This document shows, piece by piece, positions 1 through 10,184 of a stretch of DNA of 64,000 nucleotides (positions are counted from its first letter, which is position 1; each line of letters begins with the position of its first letter). The DNA is from Schizochytrium sp. TIO01. Its lineage: Eukaryota; Sar; Bigyra; Thraustochytrida; Thraustochytriidae. Both the position numbers and the translations under genes were made by a program. The stretch spans positions 7,894,668-7,958,667 of the forward strand of contig SMSO01000032.1 in assembly GCA_004764695.1 (NCBI GenBank), written 5' to 3'. The notes under the pieces were generated by a model. The model did not search any database. It was not told the DNA's origin and saw only the letters and a list, made by a program, of their open reading frames with translations.

Positions 1-828
1 CGTGTCTAGAAATCGCACACTAACCTTGCCATCATCAGTAGTATTAAGAACCGCTGCGGGACGCCAGCGCCATCCTGTCTGCGGCACACGATCGTCCTTC
101 CCCGCATCTCGACGATGAGGAGATTTCGGAGCAGGTGCTGCTAGTGGAACACTCTTATCCAAGACATCAATAAATTGCACCATCCCACCATCGGTTGCGA
201 GATGATCGGGAGATTCTGGGTACATAGCAGCCATATCGTTATCGTCAAGCGTGAGACCAACTAGGTGTGGATGGGAGTTTGCCTGCGATCGTACCATAGG
301 CACGGCCATAGGTGTTCGAAGCCTGCCAGATGCTCCAGAGCCAGCGTCTGGCACGGCTCTAGCTACAGCTACAACCTCACCAGTATCAGCATCGTCCAAA
401 GCTTCTGACTGAATTTCTACACCAGTCTGAGACCGAGATGATCTTGGCCGAGCACGTGCTTTTGCACGCGCTTCCTCCATTAGCTCAGCTTCTCGTTCTG
501 CCTTTGCTCGCATAGCACCTTGTCGTTGAACAAGCTCTGGACTCAACTCCCGGTCGGGCTCGCGTGAAGCGGTGTGAGCCGTCTGGGCAACTGGGATCAA
601 ACCCGGAGTCGTTGGGTTTGCTGTGTGCTGACCTCGCATCGCAAGGCGAGATTTGATGGATTTCCTCGAGATTGGGAGCACTTGTCTTTGATTTTCGTAC
701 GTAATTGCAACAAAGACTCCGCCTTTGCTATCCACGGATTCCACAACGCCGGGATACCAAACCTTATTCGCTAAGACATCTACAGGGTCGCCCTTTTGAA
801 TGCGCTGCGCGGCTTGACTGTTGCCCAT
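1..828 (-). CDS. Tudor-like domain protein, C-terminus cut by window edge
   Basis: An open minus-strand frame runs from ATG at 828 to the window edge with no stop, giving 276 residues. An in-frame TGA lies 7-9 bases upstream of the ATG, so the start is well placed. Residues 10-60 look like a small Tudor/Agenet-like barrel (KGDPVDVLANKVWYPGVVES), and residues 251-276 begin a second similar segment (TGWRWRPAAVL) that is cut off. Between them lie a charged Ala/Glu/Arg helix (about 95-130) and low-complexity sequence. The N-terminus MGNSQA has Gly at position 2 and could be N-myristoylated. Such barrels often bind methylated or extended peptides, but the function here is unknown. The gene is divergent from the FANCE-like gene. 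I am confident that it codes, less so of the domain name. Confidence 0.7.
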   Translation of the reverse strand, partial: MGNSQAAQRIQKGDPVDVLANKVWYPGVVESVDSKGGVFVAITYENQRQVLPISRKSIKSRLAMRGQHTANPTTPGLIPVAQTAHTASREPDRELSPELVQRQGAMRAKAEREAELMEEARAKARARPRSSRSQTGVEIQSEALDDADTGEVVAVARAVPDAGSGASGRLRTPMAVPMVRSQANSHPHLVGLTLDDNDMAAMYPESPDHLATDGGMVQFIDVLDKSVPLAAPAPKSPHRRDAGKDDRVPQTGWRWRPAAVLNTTDDGKVSVRFLDT

Positions 829-2672
829 TTTACCTCAAGGACTTTGCGCACAAAACTGACTGTTTGGATTGGTCTGTCACAATTAATGTGATCAAATGTG
901 CTAGTTGAAGTATTGTCTCCTTGCCACAAGAAGGCTGGAATGGAGAACCTTTGCAGAAAGGACCAGAAGTCTACTCTAAAACTACACCAATGTAATGTTA
1001 TGGAATGCTGCCGTGAAAACTTCGCTGGCAAAGAACTTCTTGCGATGTCCCCCTCCAAGCAAGAGCCGTGTAGAATTAGCGAGAGCAGGGTCTCCAGTAG
1101 TTTATATCACTTCGCAATTTCACGAATCGTTTGCTTTGAACAGCAGCGAGCGAGGGTTTCCTTGGAGCCCACGTAATGATCTCGTTCTCCAAGATCCTTA
1201 GGGCAGACTCTATTTCTTTGCAGACTCGTTTCGAAAAGTCTTTGAAGCAGGCCACTGAGCTCCCCCCTCAACTCGCCCCTGCTTCAGACGCCAGATTGGT
1301 CTCTGCAGAAAGCTTACGCCGTCAAGGCGCGAGCGAGCCAGCAGCAAGGAGAGCGGGCGTGAGACGGAATTGATTTCTATTATTTTCACTTTCTTTCACT
1401 TTCATTTTGTTTTCACTGATTTCCTCTTTCTTATCTATTTGATTCTTGTGCGTCTTCCTTTCTTCTTTTGTCTCTCTTAGATTTGCGATCAATCGGCACC
1501 TTATCAGACTCTAGCCAAGTCCTGTACTTTTTAATTTTTATTTTTTATTTTTTTTAACAAAACAGATTCGAAAGGAACAAAAGAAAGTACCTAGTTAGTA
1601 TTATGTAGTGCCTACTACCTAGGGTAAAATCACTATGCACGGTAGGAGTTGTAGTAGGTAGATATTATGCTTTAAACCTCGGTAAAAACAAGCAAAACGA
1701 TCAATAGGATTACCGCGAGCACTCTGAGACACTCTGCAGGGACCTTCAAGATCAGGAAACGACTTTTGATTCATTGGGTGGTTTACTGATTGTTATATTT
1801 CACTGACGCCGATCAGTTCTTTCTCACAGATTAAAGAAGAGAGAAACTGTATAGGAAAAACCTCTTTCAATAATTGCAAAACTGCTGTACAGTAGTAACT
1901 ATGTATGTAGTAGGTATCTCTACCTACGTACTAATGACCAAGAAAATGAAAGTAAACAAAAGATTAGGGACCTACACAAATAATGCATCAACGATGACGG
2001 CCCTTGCAATGAACAATCTCATGAAAGTTATGAGAGATATTCGTCCCGGGTCTTCCACCTTACCGTGCACTTGCCCTGTGCTATGAACTTTGGCACCTTA
2101 TAATCAGGGTACACCTGATCAGCAAACCCATGCATAATATGCTATAAGATTAACTTCATGAACTCGAGCTCTTCTAAAAATAGGCGCGACTGCTAGTTTA
2201 TGACTGACTGACTGGCTCATGAAGTAAAATGGACGTCCTTTGAGGCAACGAGGAGGAAGGATATGTTTTGAGGCAAAAAGCATCGAGTTACAAGCTTTTT
2301 CATTTAGCTTGGTTTAGAAAGCACATAGGTGGCTGACTACTTAGCACATAGAACTACTCGCATTAGACTAGGTAGTAGCTAAGTATACTCTGCCTACGTT
2401 CAAGTTATCACAAGACGGGAGTAAACTGGAACACGGAGCCTGCTCGGGCAAGCACAAAGCTCGGACGATACTAGTGCATTCTGAGAGAAATTGCACCAGA
2501 GTTGTCGAGAATTGATCACTTGGGAGAGTGTTTGGCAACGGGGACCCCTTGTGGGCATCATCACTGAATGGTCTAGAGCTCAAAGCAGTGGTTCAATCAA
2601 CCACCGCCGCTGTGAAAACGGCGGAACCAAACGCAGAGGTCCGTGAACTTGAGCAGCTCTAGCCTTGTTACA
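829..2672. other. Intergenic spacer between divergent genes
   Basis: No supportable gene. A pyrimidine-rich stretch (about 1376-1490) and an A/T-rich tract (1530-1560) follow the 5' side of the minus-strand gene. Short TACCTAC/GTAGGTA motifs cluster at 1611-1620, 1651-1661 and 1914-1927; the last is an inverted pair around TCTC. Promoters of both flanking genes must lie here, but I see no diagnostic element. Confidence 0.6.
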
Positions 2673-3974
2673 ATGGAGACAGCAATTGTCGAGGCACTTG
2701 GCAACATACGGGCGATCTCAAATGAGAACTTACATCGTCTTTTAAAACCTGACGCTGGGAAGAACAGCAATACTACGAATGCTTGGATTTCAGTGCTGCA
2801 GAGTCTATTACAACGGGAAACTGCTCGCTATGAGAGGTATCAATGCTTAAATAATCATCAGATGGAGTGCGAAACCTCGGACCCAGGGTACTGGGGTGTG
2901 ACAAGTCAAAAGTTCGCTGATTTCCTCGTAACGCGCTCGAAGCGAAAGTCAAAGAAGCCTTCAGCAAACCAGAAACGAAGGAAGCGACGTCGAAAGCATT
3001 CACAGCTCGGAGGTTCACAAGATTCAAACTTTCAATCTCATCTTTCTCAAAATAGTCAGAGTACTTCCCAAAACGATGATGCGCTTGATAACCCTGAGGC
3101 AATTGAAGAAAAAGTTTGGGATGAGCTTGGAGATATAGCAAAGTGGAGCAGTGATCAAGAAGAACAGGTACAAAAACATCTTGAGCAGATTTTGAGTATT
3201 GGTAGCCCTGAACGAGTCAAAGTTTGTTTATCCTGCCTTAAAATTCCTGATAAACACTTTAATACTGCTGAAGATATTGGCAAAACAATATGCCCCCTTC
3301 TGGAGGCGAAAGAATCCCGTGAAGAGAACTGCGTACGTCTGGTCGAATCCATATTGTTACCTCAGATTTCGGGCCTCACATCAGCACCACCTCGCTCTTT
3401 GCAATCTGTTATCGAGAATGCAATACGGGCCAGACCCCGTGCTATTGCTTATGGGGTTGCTTCGAAGTTCATGTTGCATATGCTTGTGGGTAAACATCAA
3501 CCATCTGCTAGTGATTTACGGTCACAGTTACAGCTTTTTAGTATGATATTGAAAGCTGTTGATAAACAAGCCCCAGAATCGATTGCACAAACTATAGACG
3601 AAGCATTGGAAGCTTCACAGGCACAACACGAAGGGCAGCTAAGTCTTGACACTGGAATTACCTCCCTGTTACAGTTGTTTGTCAATCTTCGTCCAAAGAA
3701 TCTCAAGGATTCCACTTTATCAATATTGATCAATCTTTTATGTAACCGCGCCAACAGTCTAGTTTCGCAAGGAAAACTTGCAACTAAAGACGATCTTAAC
3801 AAATTCTCAACCTTGGTGTTCGCTATTGCTTCGAAACTTGGTGCCCAACTCGTCACCTGCGAGGACCTTGGCAAGTTGGAGCAAGCTATCGGCAACAAAG
3901 AGTTGAAAGGCAATATGATCGCGCCAGCCCGCAAGCAAATCACTACTCTCGCGAATAAACACTCTCAGAAATAA
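2673..3974 (+). CDS. FANCE-like Fanconi anaemia core-complex protein
   Basis: A 433-residue protein read from ATG 2673; the frame is open slightly further upstream but has no other ATG. Residues 1-60 are helical, 89-108 form a strongly basic nuclear-localisation-like cluster (KRRKRRRKH), and 109-140 are Ser/Gln-rich linker. Residues 145-428 are a helical-repeat domain whose pattern matches the FANCE C-terminal domain: a helix ending LVESILLPQISGLTSAPPRS, then ARPRAIAYGV, then a long run of paired helices ending KLEQAIGNKELKGNMIAPAR. In animals and plants FANCE links FANCC to FANCD2 for monoubiquitination at DNA crosslinks. The length is typical of the family. The assignment rests on pattern memory and should be confirmed by profile search. 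A generic HEAT-like protein is the alternative. Confidence 0.65.
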   Translation: METAIVEALGNIRAISNENLHRLLKPDAGKNSNTTNAWISVLQSLLQRETARYERYQCLNNHQMECETSDPGYWGVTSQKFADFLVTRSKRKSKKPSANQKRRKRRRKHSQLGGSQDSNFQSHLSQNSQSTSQNDDALDNPEAIEEKVWDELGDIAKWSSDQEEQVQKHLEQILSIGSPERVKVCLSCLKIPDKHFNTAEDIGKTICPLLEAKESREENCVRLVESILLPQISGLTSAPPRSLQSVIENAIRARPRAIAYGVASKFMLHMLVGKHQPSASDLRSQLQLFSMILKAVDKQAPESIAQTIDEALEASQAQHEGQLSLDTGITSLLQLFVNLRPKNLKDSTLSILINLLCNRANSLVSQGKLATKDDLNKFSTLVFAIASKLGAQLVTCEDLGKLEQAIGNKELKGNMIAPARKQITTLANKHSQK

Positions 3975-4663
3975 TCAATGCATGTATCCTTTGCCCATTG
4001 TCCTCAAACATGTTTTGCTTCTCCTTCATCTTTAATTAATGGTGAAACTTTTTTTAATAGAAAGAATACAAATAAAAGAATAGAAAATTTACTATTGCAC
4101 GTCTCTGGCCCTTTTCCATCACATTATTTGTGCTCTTCATTCTTCTTTTCCTTCTTTCGATAATATTCAGACTAGACTTCAGAGTCAGTGCCCGAAGATC
4201 TTCACTATAGTAGTTTTGATCTCTTACCATGCCAAAATCTCGTTCAAGTCCCCGCTTTTTTCTATAGGGAGGTGGTACCTCCTACTCCTATTGTTGGCGG
4301 CTTCCTCTTTTTTTTTTTTTTTAACTTTAAAATAAAATGTTTACCTTAATTGAACTTGTGCACATTTATTTAGTTGGAGCAAAACTGCATGCCTTAGCGG
4401 CCTGAAAACAAATACCGCCGTGCAGGGGAGCTCCTTGCGTCTCTGGCGCGGGTGCTGGACTTCCGTGTATAGAGCTGCGGGCGTTAGAGGGACGTTGAAC
4501 CTTCAAAGAGAAACTTCTCTGTTTGGCTTTGGCTAACGGCGACACTTTAAATCTCTGACATTCCCGAGGAGGGAAGTTTGTTCTGGTTTGTGTTGTTGAT
4601 ACAGTTGCGTTGCGCCAGAAAAAGGTGAGCTTGTACTACTTCAATATACATCGAGCCCAAACA
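3975..4663. other. Spacer between FANCE-like and DHHC genes
   Basis: AT-rich 3' sequence with a long T run near 4305-4321, then a more GC-rich 4390-4560 segment that probably holds the promoter and 5' leader of the DHHC gene. No gene was recognised. Confidence 0.6.
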
Positions 4664-5782
4664 ATGTCTTCTCGTGAACACAAGCCTCCAAGGGGCAGGG
4701 GTTCGATGAAAACCAAAAGTGCAGTTTATGTATGCATGGCATTTGTGGAACGTCTTGGAAGCATGATTTGTCGCTCCCTTGGACCAGCTTTTATGATATT
4801 TGGCATGACACTTATTGCCGTGGTCTGCTTTATAGCACTTTACTGGGACCCGCTGGTCCCGAAGACAGAGGTTCTTTGGAAGCGACTTCTCATCAATTGC
4901 GTAGGTATTTTTTTTGCGAGCAATGTGTACTTCAATTGGATTATGTGCGCACGGACTCATCCGGGGCGTCCGCCTCGAGATATTCCTCCTCCAACTAAGC
5001 ATGACAGACTCGAGGCAGGCCTTCATCAACCAGGGGACCCAGAAGAAGTACTCATTAATACATCTGAAGACTCTCACATAACCCAACGACGTGTTTTACC
5101 TGGGGCTGATGGAGCCTACTCTATTACTCCAGATGGAAAACCTCATCGCTCTGGCTGGGGACATTGCCGCAAATGTGTAAACCCGAAACCTCCACGAACA
5201 CATCACTGCAGCATTTGCGATAGCTGTATACTAGCAATGGATCATCACTGCCCATGGGTAGCCTCATGCGTCGGGTTTTTCAATTACCGCTACTTTTACC
5301 TCTTCCTCTTTCACCTCGTCTGTGCATGTACCTATGTGATCTGTGTGGGCACTTACTATTATGCCATATTTGATGTTTTCATGCCATTCTTTGGGTTTGC
5401 TCTCAAACCTAAGCCTTTGGAAGCTCAACGCCTCACACCACGAATAGGTTCAGGAACTAGCTTTGTAATTCTTATGTGCGCTGCTGTCGGTCCAGCCGTC
5501 GCTATACTTCTTGTGTTCCACACCTACCTAGTTGTCACAGCTCAGACAACCATTGAATTTTATGCGCGCCATGGCGGCCAGATTCGAGATCAATACTCCG
5601 GCAAACTTAACTTCAACGAATACGACTTGGGTATGACCAAGAACTGGGAGCTGGTTTTTGGAAAGAGTAACTATCCCTTTGCATGGGCTAGACCTTCTTT
5701 CCGCAAACCTCCAGGAAACGGAATGTCTCGGCCTAAGGCAAAGAGCCTCCTTCTTAATTATTACAACGAACAGATTGTATAA
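4664..5782 (+). CDS. DHHC palmitoyltransferase, ZDHHC16-like
   Basis: A 372-residue membrane S-acyltransferase from ATG 4664. Two N-terminal TM segments (about 39-61 and 75-94) precede a long cytosolic loop with the cysteine-rich zinc-binding domain (about 165-212): HCRKC, PPRTHHCSIC and the catalytic DHHC at 193-196 followed by PW and GFFNYRYF. Two further TM segments follow (about 211-237 and 266-291), then a TTIE motif at 295-298 (the family TTxE) and an aromatic C-terminal segment (NELV/NYPFAW region, then GNGMS). The four-TM topology and the GNGMS end resemble animal ZDHHC16. It is expected to palmitoylate cysteines on cytosolic faces of ER/Golgi membranes. All zinc ligands and the catalytic Cys are present. 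Substrates cannot be inferred. Confidence 0.92.
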   Translation: MSSREHKPPRGRGSMKTKSAVYVCMAFVERLGSMICRSLGPAFMIFGMTLIAVVCFIALYWDPLVPKTEVLWKRLLINCVGIFFASNVYFNWIMCARTHPGRPPRDIPPPTKHDRLEAGLHQPGDPEEVLINTSEDSHITQRRVLPGADGAYSITPDGKPHRSGWGHCRKCVNPKPPRTHHCSICDSCILAMDHHCPWVASCVGFFNYRYFYLFLFHLVCACTYVICVGTYYYAIFDVFMPFFGFALKPKPLEAQRLTPRIGSGTSFVILMCAAVGPAVAILLVFHTYLVVTAQTTIEFYARHGGQIRDQYSGKLNFNEYDLGMTKNWELVFGKSNYPFAWARPSFRKPPGNGMSRPKAKSLLLNYYNEQIV

Positions 5783-8122
5783 AGAGCTTCAAGGTGGTTG
5801 TGATGAATGTGTCGAACCTTTCGAAGAGTGACCAATGCTGCATATAGTTGCTACCTGTTAAGAAGCAGAGACATTAAACGAGCATATAGTGTTTGATGAA
5901 AGACAAGCCACACATAGATGCGAGTACTAATTGCTTACCAACTCGTTTTGAAGACTGAAGCAGAAAGACAGCAAACTTCGTATCCTTGATTGAATGCAAT
6001 TTGAATATTTCACCATGTTCGCTGTTGAAAAATATTTTTCGTGCAACCTTATATTTTTGGAAAGAAATCAATCGCCTTGCGAGGATGCTGTGCTTTGGTT
6101 GACAATTTTGAGTAAGGGTGATTGCTTAAGGCATTATTTTCAGCAAAACTCTGACATATTTTGGGACATTGAGAACCTACCTTTGACTTGACAAAGGCAC
6201 TTCGCTAGCTCAAATGACTAATCAGAATCTATGCAAAAAACGAGTTCTGTCTGCTTCAGTAACTGTCCGAAGAGCATACAAACTTAACAACTCCTGTCTG
6301 ATTTTAGTCTTATGATTTTTTTCTGCTTTCTCGTTTCTCTCAAAATTACTACCAAACTTGCGGAAATGTTCCGTTTTGTATGAAGCTGAGACTTTTGCTA
6401 CGGTCGTGCTGCGAAACTTTGTCATCATCTTGGTTCATGGGGATGATCTAATCATGCACTTTTGGGTGTGTTAGAGGCTCATCGCCTAAAATTTCGAGAG
6501 TGCCTGGTCCCTATTTTGTAATTTGATATGTAGCAGGGCTGACTAGTCACCTTAAACTCCAAATTGAGGTTTATGGGACATACTCGACAAAAAGATGAGC
6601 TTCGTGTAGCATCGAACTTAGTACTAGGTACCTAATACCGTTTACTCTTCGTCGCTGTTAGGACGATGATATGGCGGTGTTCTTGCTTCACGCTAGGTTG
6701 TTCTTCCTTCTTGTAGAAAAGTCAAAGCAAGTGCAACAAGAAGTGTGCAAGACGCTCCTAGTAGCACGTGCTTGGAGACAAGACATTGCAGAATGAATAG
6801 CCTCACATATGATTGTTAGCCAGTGGGAGAGTCTGAATCTATACAATCAATACATGCCGTGGAGTTGCAGTAGTTAATGTCAAGCATAGGACAATATCTC
6901 TGCTTACTATACTTCTCTGAATCTCTGGAAGCCGTGACCGCCATACACGACATCTTTTATTATGTTGTACACTGGGCATGGTAATTTGCACTATGCCCGT
7001 CATGATAGTATGACTATCGCACCAATCTCATGATACTGGTTAAACGGAGTAAACTAAAGTAAAGATCTTGGAAAAGAGAGAACTTCTCAACAACCATGGA
7101 AGGAAGCCACTGCTGCTTTGAGATATGTGCGCCTCACTGAGGTTCCTTTCTCACCATTACCAAAGCCATCAAACTCTGAAGCGATAAGCTCGAGCAACTT
7201 GAAGCCGAAGTAGTTCCTGAAGAACTGCCATTTTCGAATAATAGGTAACACTACACGAATGATACCGCAGTAGGTACCTACCCAAGAATCTCTATCACAT
7301 AACTTGCTGCACCTCAACTAAGTAGATTTACCAAGAGCCTCCAATCGAATCGCGACAACAGCTATTGACAGTCAGAGAGTTTGTCTTCCTCGAAGCTTTT
7401 TGCCTACTGCCTAGCTAGAGCTGCGCTGCAGCATACGGTCGAGAGGTTCTTTTTAAGAAAGAACTCTAGAGGCACCTCTATCAGTAAGGTATCTACTGCT
7501 ACCCATTGCCATTGTCATGAAGATAACAAATTGGAAAAAAGTGACCAACTTCCTTTCTCTTTGTTCCTACTTTTGATATCACGATCTTTGAACTTGAACT
7601 AAGGAAATAACTACGACGATCCGACTCTTCAGGGATCACCACATCAACTACACCACAATTGCCGGTAGTGGCGAGTATCTCCACTTCGCCAAGGCCGCCT
7701 CAACCAAAGCAACTTGGATCAAAGGCAAGTCCTCTTGTTGAGTAAAATTCTGAAGAGGGCAAGCTGGCTTCAAGGATGCACTAAGAACTGAGGATCTCGA
7801 GCTAGGCAGTGCCTCGAAAAGTGGCAAGTGCGTTCATTACTCTACACGACGTGATGCCCGAGTGTGGACTAATCAAGAAACGCTGAAGTAGCTACGGTAG
7901 AAAGAGCTCTCCAGAAGTAGTTGTCCGGACCGGACCAGAATTCCAATTGGAGGGGAAAGAATAGCTGAGCAAAACCCCAACCCAATTGTTCTGCAAGCAA
8001 AGCTCCAAGCGAATAAACCTTTGACAGAACTGGGACGTGCGAAAGCATTCACCAAACTGCCATCTCTAGGCTAAAGAAAGCTTGATAGTTGGGGGATAAA
8101 GCTGGTTAAGAGCCAAGGTACA
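5783..8122. other. Spacer, 2.3 kb
   Basis: No supportable gene; the open frames are all under 80 codons and have no recognisable similarity. It contains a perfect 12-bp palindrome GTAGGTACCTAC at 7270-7281 and the related ACTAGGTACCTAATA near 6625-6640, members of a motif that recurs in many spacers of this window. The last 250 bp should contain the promoter of the gene at 8123. Confidence 0.6.
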
Positions 8123-8854
8123 ATGTGGCATAGGCAAGTGTTCGTGACAGCTCTGGTAACCTTGATGACGGCAACCAGTGGTCTGGCTGAGTCGGCAACT
8201 AGACTTGGCGCCTCGGCGACGTCGCCTTCAACCTGGGCGCTCGAGTTTAGTCTGCCGTCTCGCGACCTTCAATCCCGGCCTGCGTCATGCAGCTATGGAT
8301 GGAATGACGGCAGTTCGTCATGTTGCTCTACTCTCGGTTGCTCGTCGAGTGGTGACTGTTACGTTACAAGCACAACCTATTCTTGCGGATATCGCTATGG
8401 CATGAGCACAGGCGCATTCTTTTTTATCATCATTTTCTGGGGTCTCTTCTTGCTGCTTTTCATTGGCCTTGTGGCTTATTTGCGAAAACGTGAAAGTCAT
8501 TTGCCAAGTAACATGCGCACGCTGACATGCTGTACAATGTTTCTCTGGTTTCTTGCTACTCTCTTTTTTGGAGGTCTTGGGTTCTGTATTATGTTGTGCC
8601 TGATCATGGTCAGAATGAATCGTAAGCGCCACAAGTTTGAGAAGATGCAGCATAAGGAGCACCAGGGTGCCTTTCAGAATGGTCAACCACAGCAGGAGAA
8701 TTACCAATCCTATTATCCCCAGCAACAACAACCGCCGCCGCCTTCTCAGCAGCAGCAGCAGCAGACAGACGTACCAATTGCCAGACCTGTGTCTAACGAT
8801 GATAGCACAAACAATGCCAATAATGGCAAGTACAAGGAAATGAGCATGGTGTAA
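8123..8854 (+). CDS. Small Cys-rich two-TM membrane protein, Gln/Pro-rich tail
   Basis: 243 residues from ATG 8123. Visible parts: a signal peptide (1-22, ending SGLA), a Ser/Thr-rich linker, a short extracellular cysteine-rich knot (56-88, eight Cys including CC and CSSSGDC), TM1 (about 96-120), a short basic loop (RKRESHL), TM2 (about 137-163) beginning TCC, and a cytosolic tail with a basic stretch (RMNRKRHKFEK), Gln- and Pro-rich low complexity (189-214) and a polar end. The juxtamembrane cysteines in TM2 could be acylated. I do not recognise the family. The layout (small Cys-rich ectodomain, two TMs, polar PQ tail) resembles small surface or endomembrane adaptor proteins, but no function can be assigned. 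Codon use and the signal peptide make it a convincing gene. Confidence 0.75.
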   Translation: MWHRQVFVTALVTLMTATSGLAESATRLGASATSPSTWALEFSLPSRDLQSRPASCSYGWNDGSSSCCSTLGCSSSGDCYVTSTTYSCGYRYGMSTGAFFFIIIFWGLFLLLFIGLVAYLRKRESHLPSNMRTLTCCTMFLWFLATLFFGGLGFCIMLCLIMVRMNRKRHKFEKMQHKEHQGAFQNGQPQQENYQSYYPQQQQPPPPSQQQQQQTDVPIARPVSNDDSTNNANNGKYKEMSMV

Positions 8855-10184
8855 ATGTTGATCTTTAGGCAGATATAATTATTCAAATTTCTCAGCAAAT
8901 CTTTTGTATATTTCTTCTTTTTCGATGCTCTTTCTTATATATAATATGTATATAAATAGAGAGATATACATACGTATGTCCTCGCTTTTGGCGTGTGATC
9001 CAAGTTTTTCATTTCATAAAACAAGGTACCCAAGCTTTTGTTCAGACTGGTGTGTCTCAGAGCATATCCAGAACTTTTCATAGTGCGCGATTGATCATTT
9101 CATCTTTAAACATTTCACATACTCCTCTGCACTACCGATGTGTAAGTAAAAGAAGGAAAATAGCCATTGTTACAATTTAATGTCAAGATCATATGATCTT
9201 TGAAGTGCCTTGAAAACCTTTTTTCGTTCGTTGGTAATTAGAGCAGATCCGAACTTACGATTACTCTGCTGTGATACTCGCCGTGCGTTATTCGTTCATG
9301 TTGCTGTCTTGTCTTCGTGCAGTATAGAAAACAAGAAACAGGTATGCACCATCATTCGAGCACTGGCTAGAACCATTATGGCCAAAATAACCCAAACTAC
9401 AGCTTATAAATACTTGCATCATGTTTCGAATTTTTTTTAAAACTAGATATAGCATATCAGTCGTGACACTGTATCTGGATTTCATTGAGTAAAATGCACT
9501 TAAACCTCTGAGCAGTGTTTGCATGGTCCAAGTACCATGAAGGAAGAAACTCTTCTCGTTGTTGCTTTTTTATAATTTGCGTGTAAAAGTACTACCTGCT
9601 ACTAGCAACCTACTATACTTGCTATGGATTCTATAACAATACATTATCTAGTTATTTAGTTATTTATTGAATCAACTTGTTGTATTGTTTTGTTGATGCA
9701 TGTCCAAACCAGATTCGAACACGTCTAAGAAGCGAGCTCTGGCGCAGGTGGGCAACATTGTAAGCGATAGGTGGACCTGTCCGCCCACGGAGCAACCGTA
9801 GCGTCCTGGCAGCCTAGAGTGGCCGCATCAATAGTTCACAGTGCCAGCCTAGCAGGAGTACGCCCTTGCTTGCAGCAGGCTTCTTTTTAGTCTCGCCGCA
9901 TTCGTCGCCGAGTCTGACGAAGGAATCTCACTCCGTGCCAAAACCTTGACATTACCAAGGCTTTGAGTCCGGGAACTTAATATCTAGATTGTCGCAGCTG
10001 CCAGAAGATAGTAGAAAACCAAATAAGTATTGACGAGACAAGAGGTTTTTGACTGTGCCGCATATACATTTATATATATAACTTTGGAGGCTTAATTGGG
10101 CACCTATAAACTGTGAGACCTCGATATCTTTGCGTGCAGCTTGGTGATAATTGTGTTATTGTTTATTTCTTGAGCACTGCCAAG
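8855..10184. other. Spacer, 1.3 kb
   Basis: AT-rich from 8855 to 9700 with a TATA-like run at 8935-8970, then a GC-richer block (about 9715-9960) of unknown meaning, then an AT-rich leader with TATATATATA around 10068-10080 just upstream of the glycosyltransferase. I tested the GC block for a tRNA (GATTCGAAC at about 9713) and could not fold one. Confidence 0.55.

Noticed and set aside
9700-9960. Possible tRNA around GATTCGAAC in a GC-rich block
   Set aside because: The flanking bases do not form a T-arm stem or a 7-bp acceptor stem on either strand.
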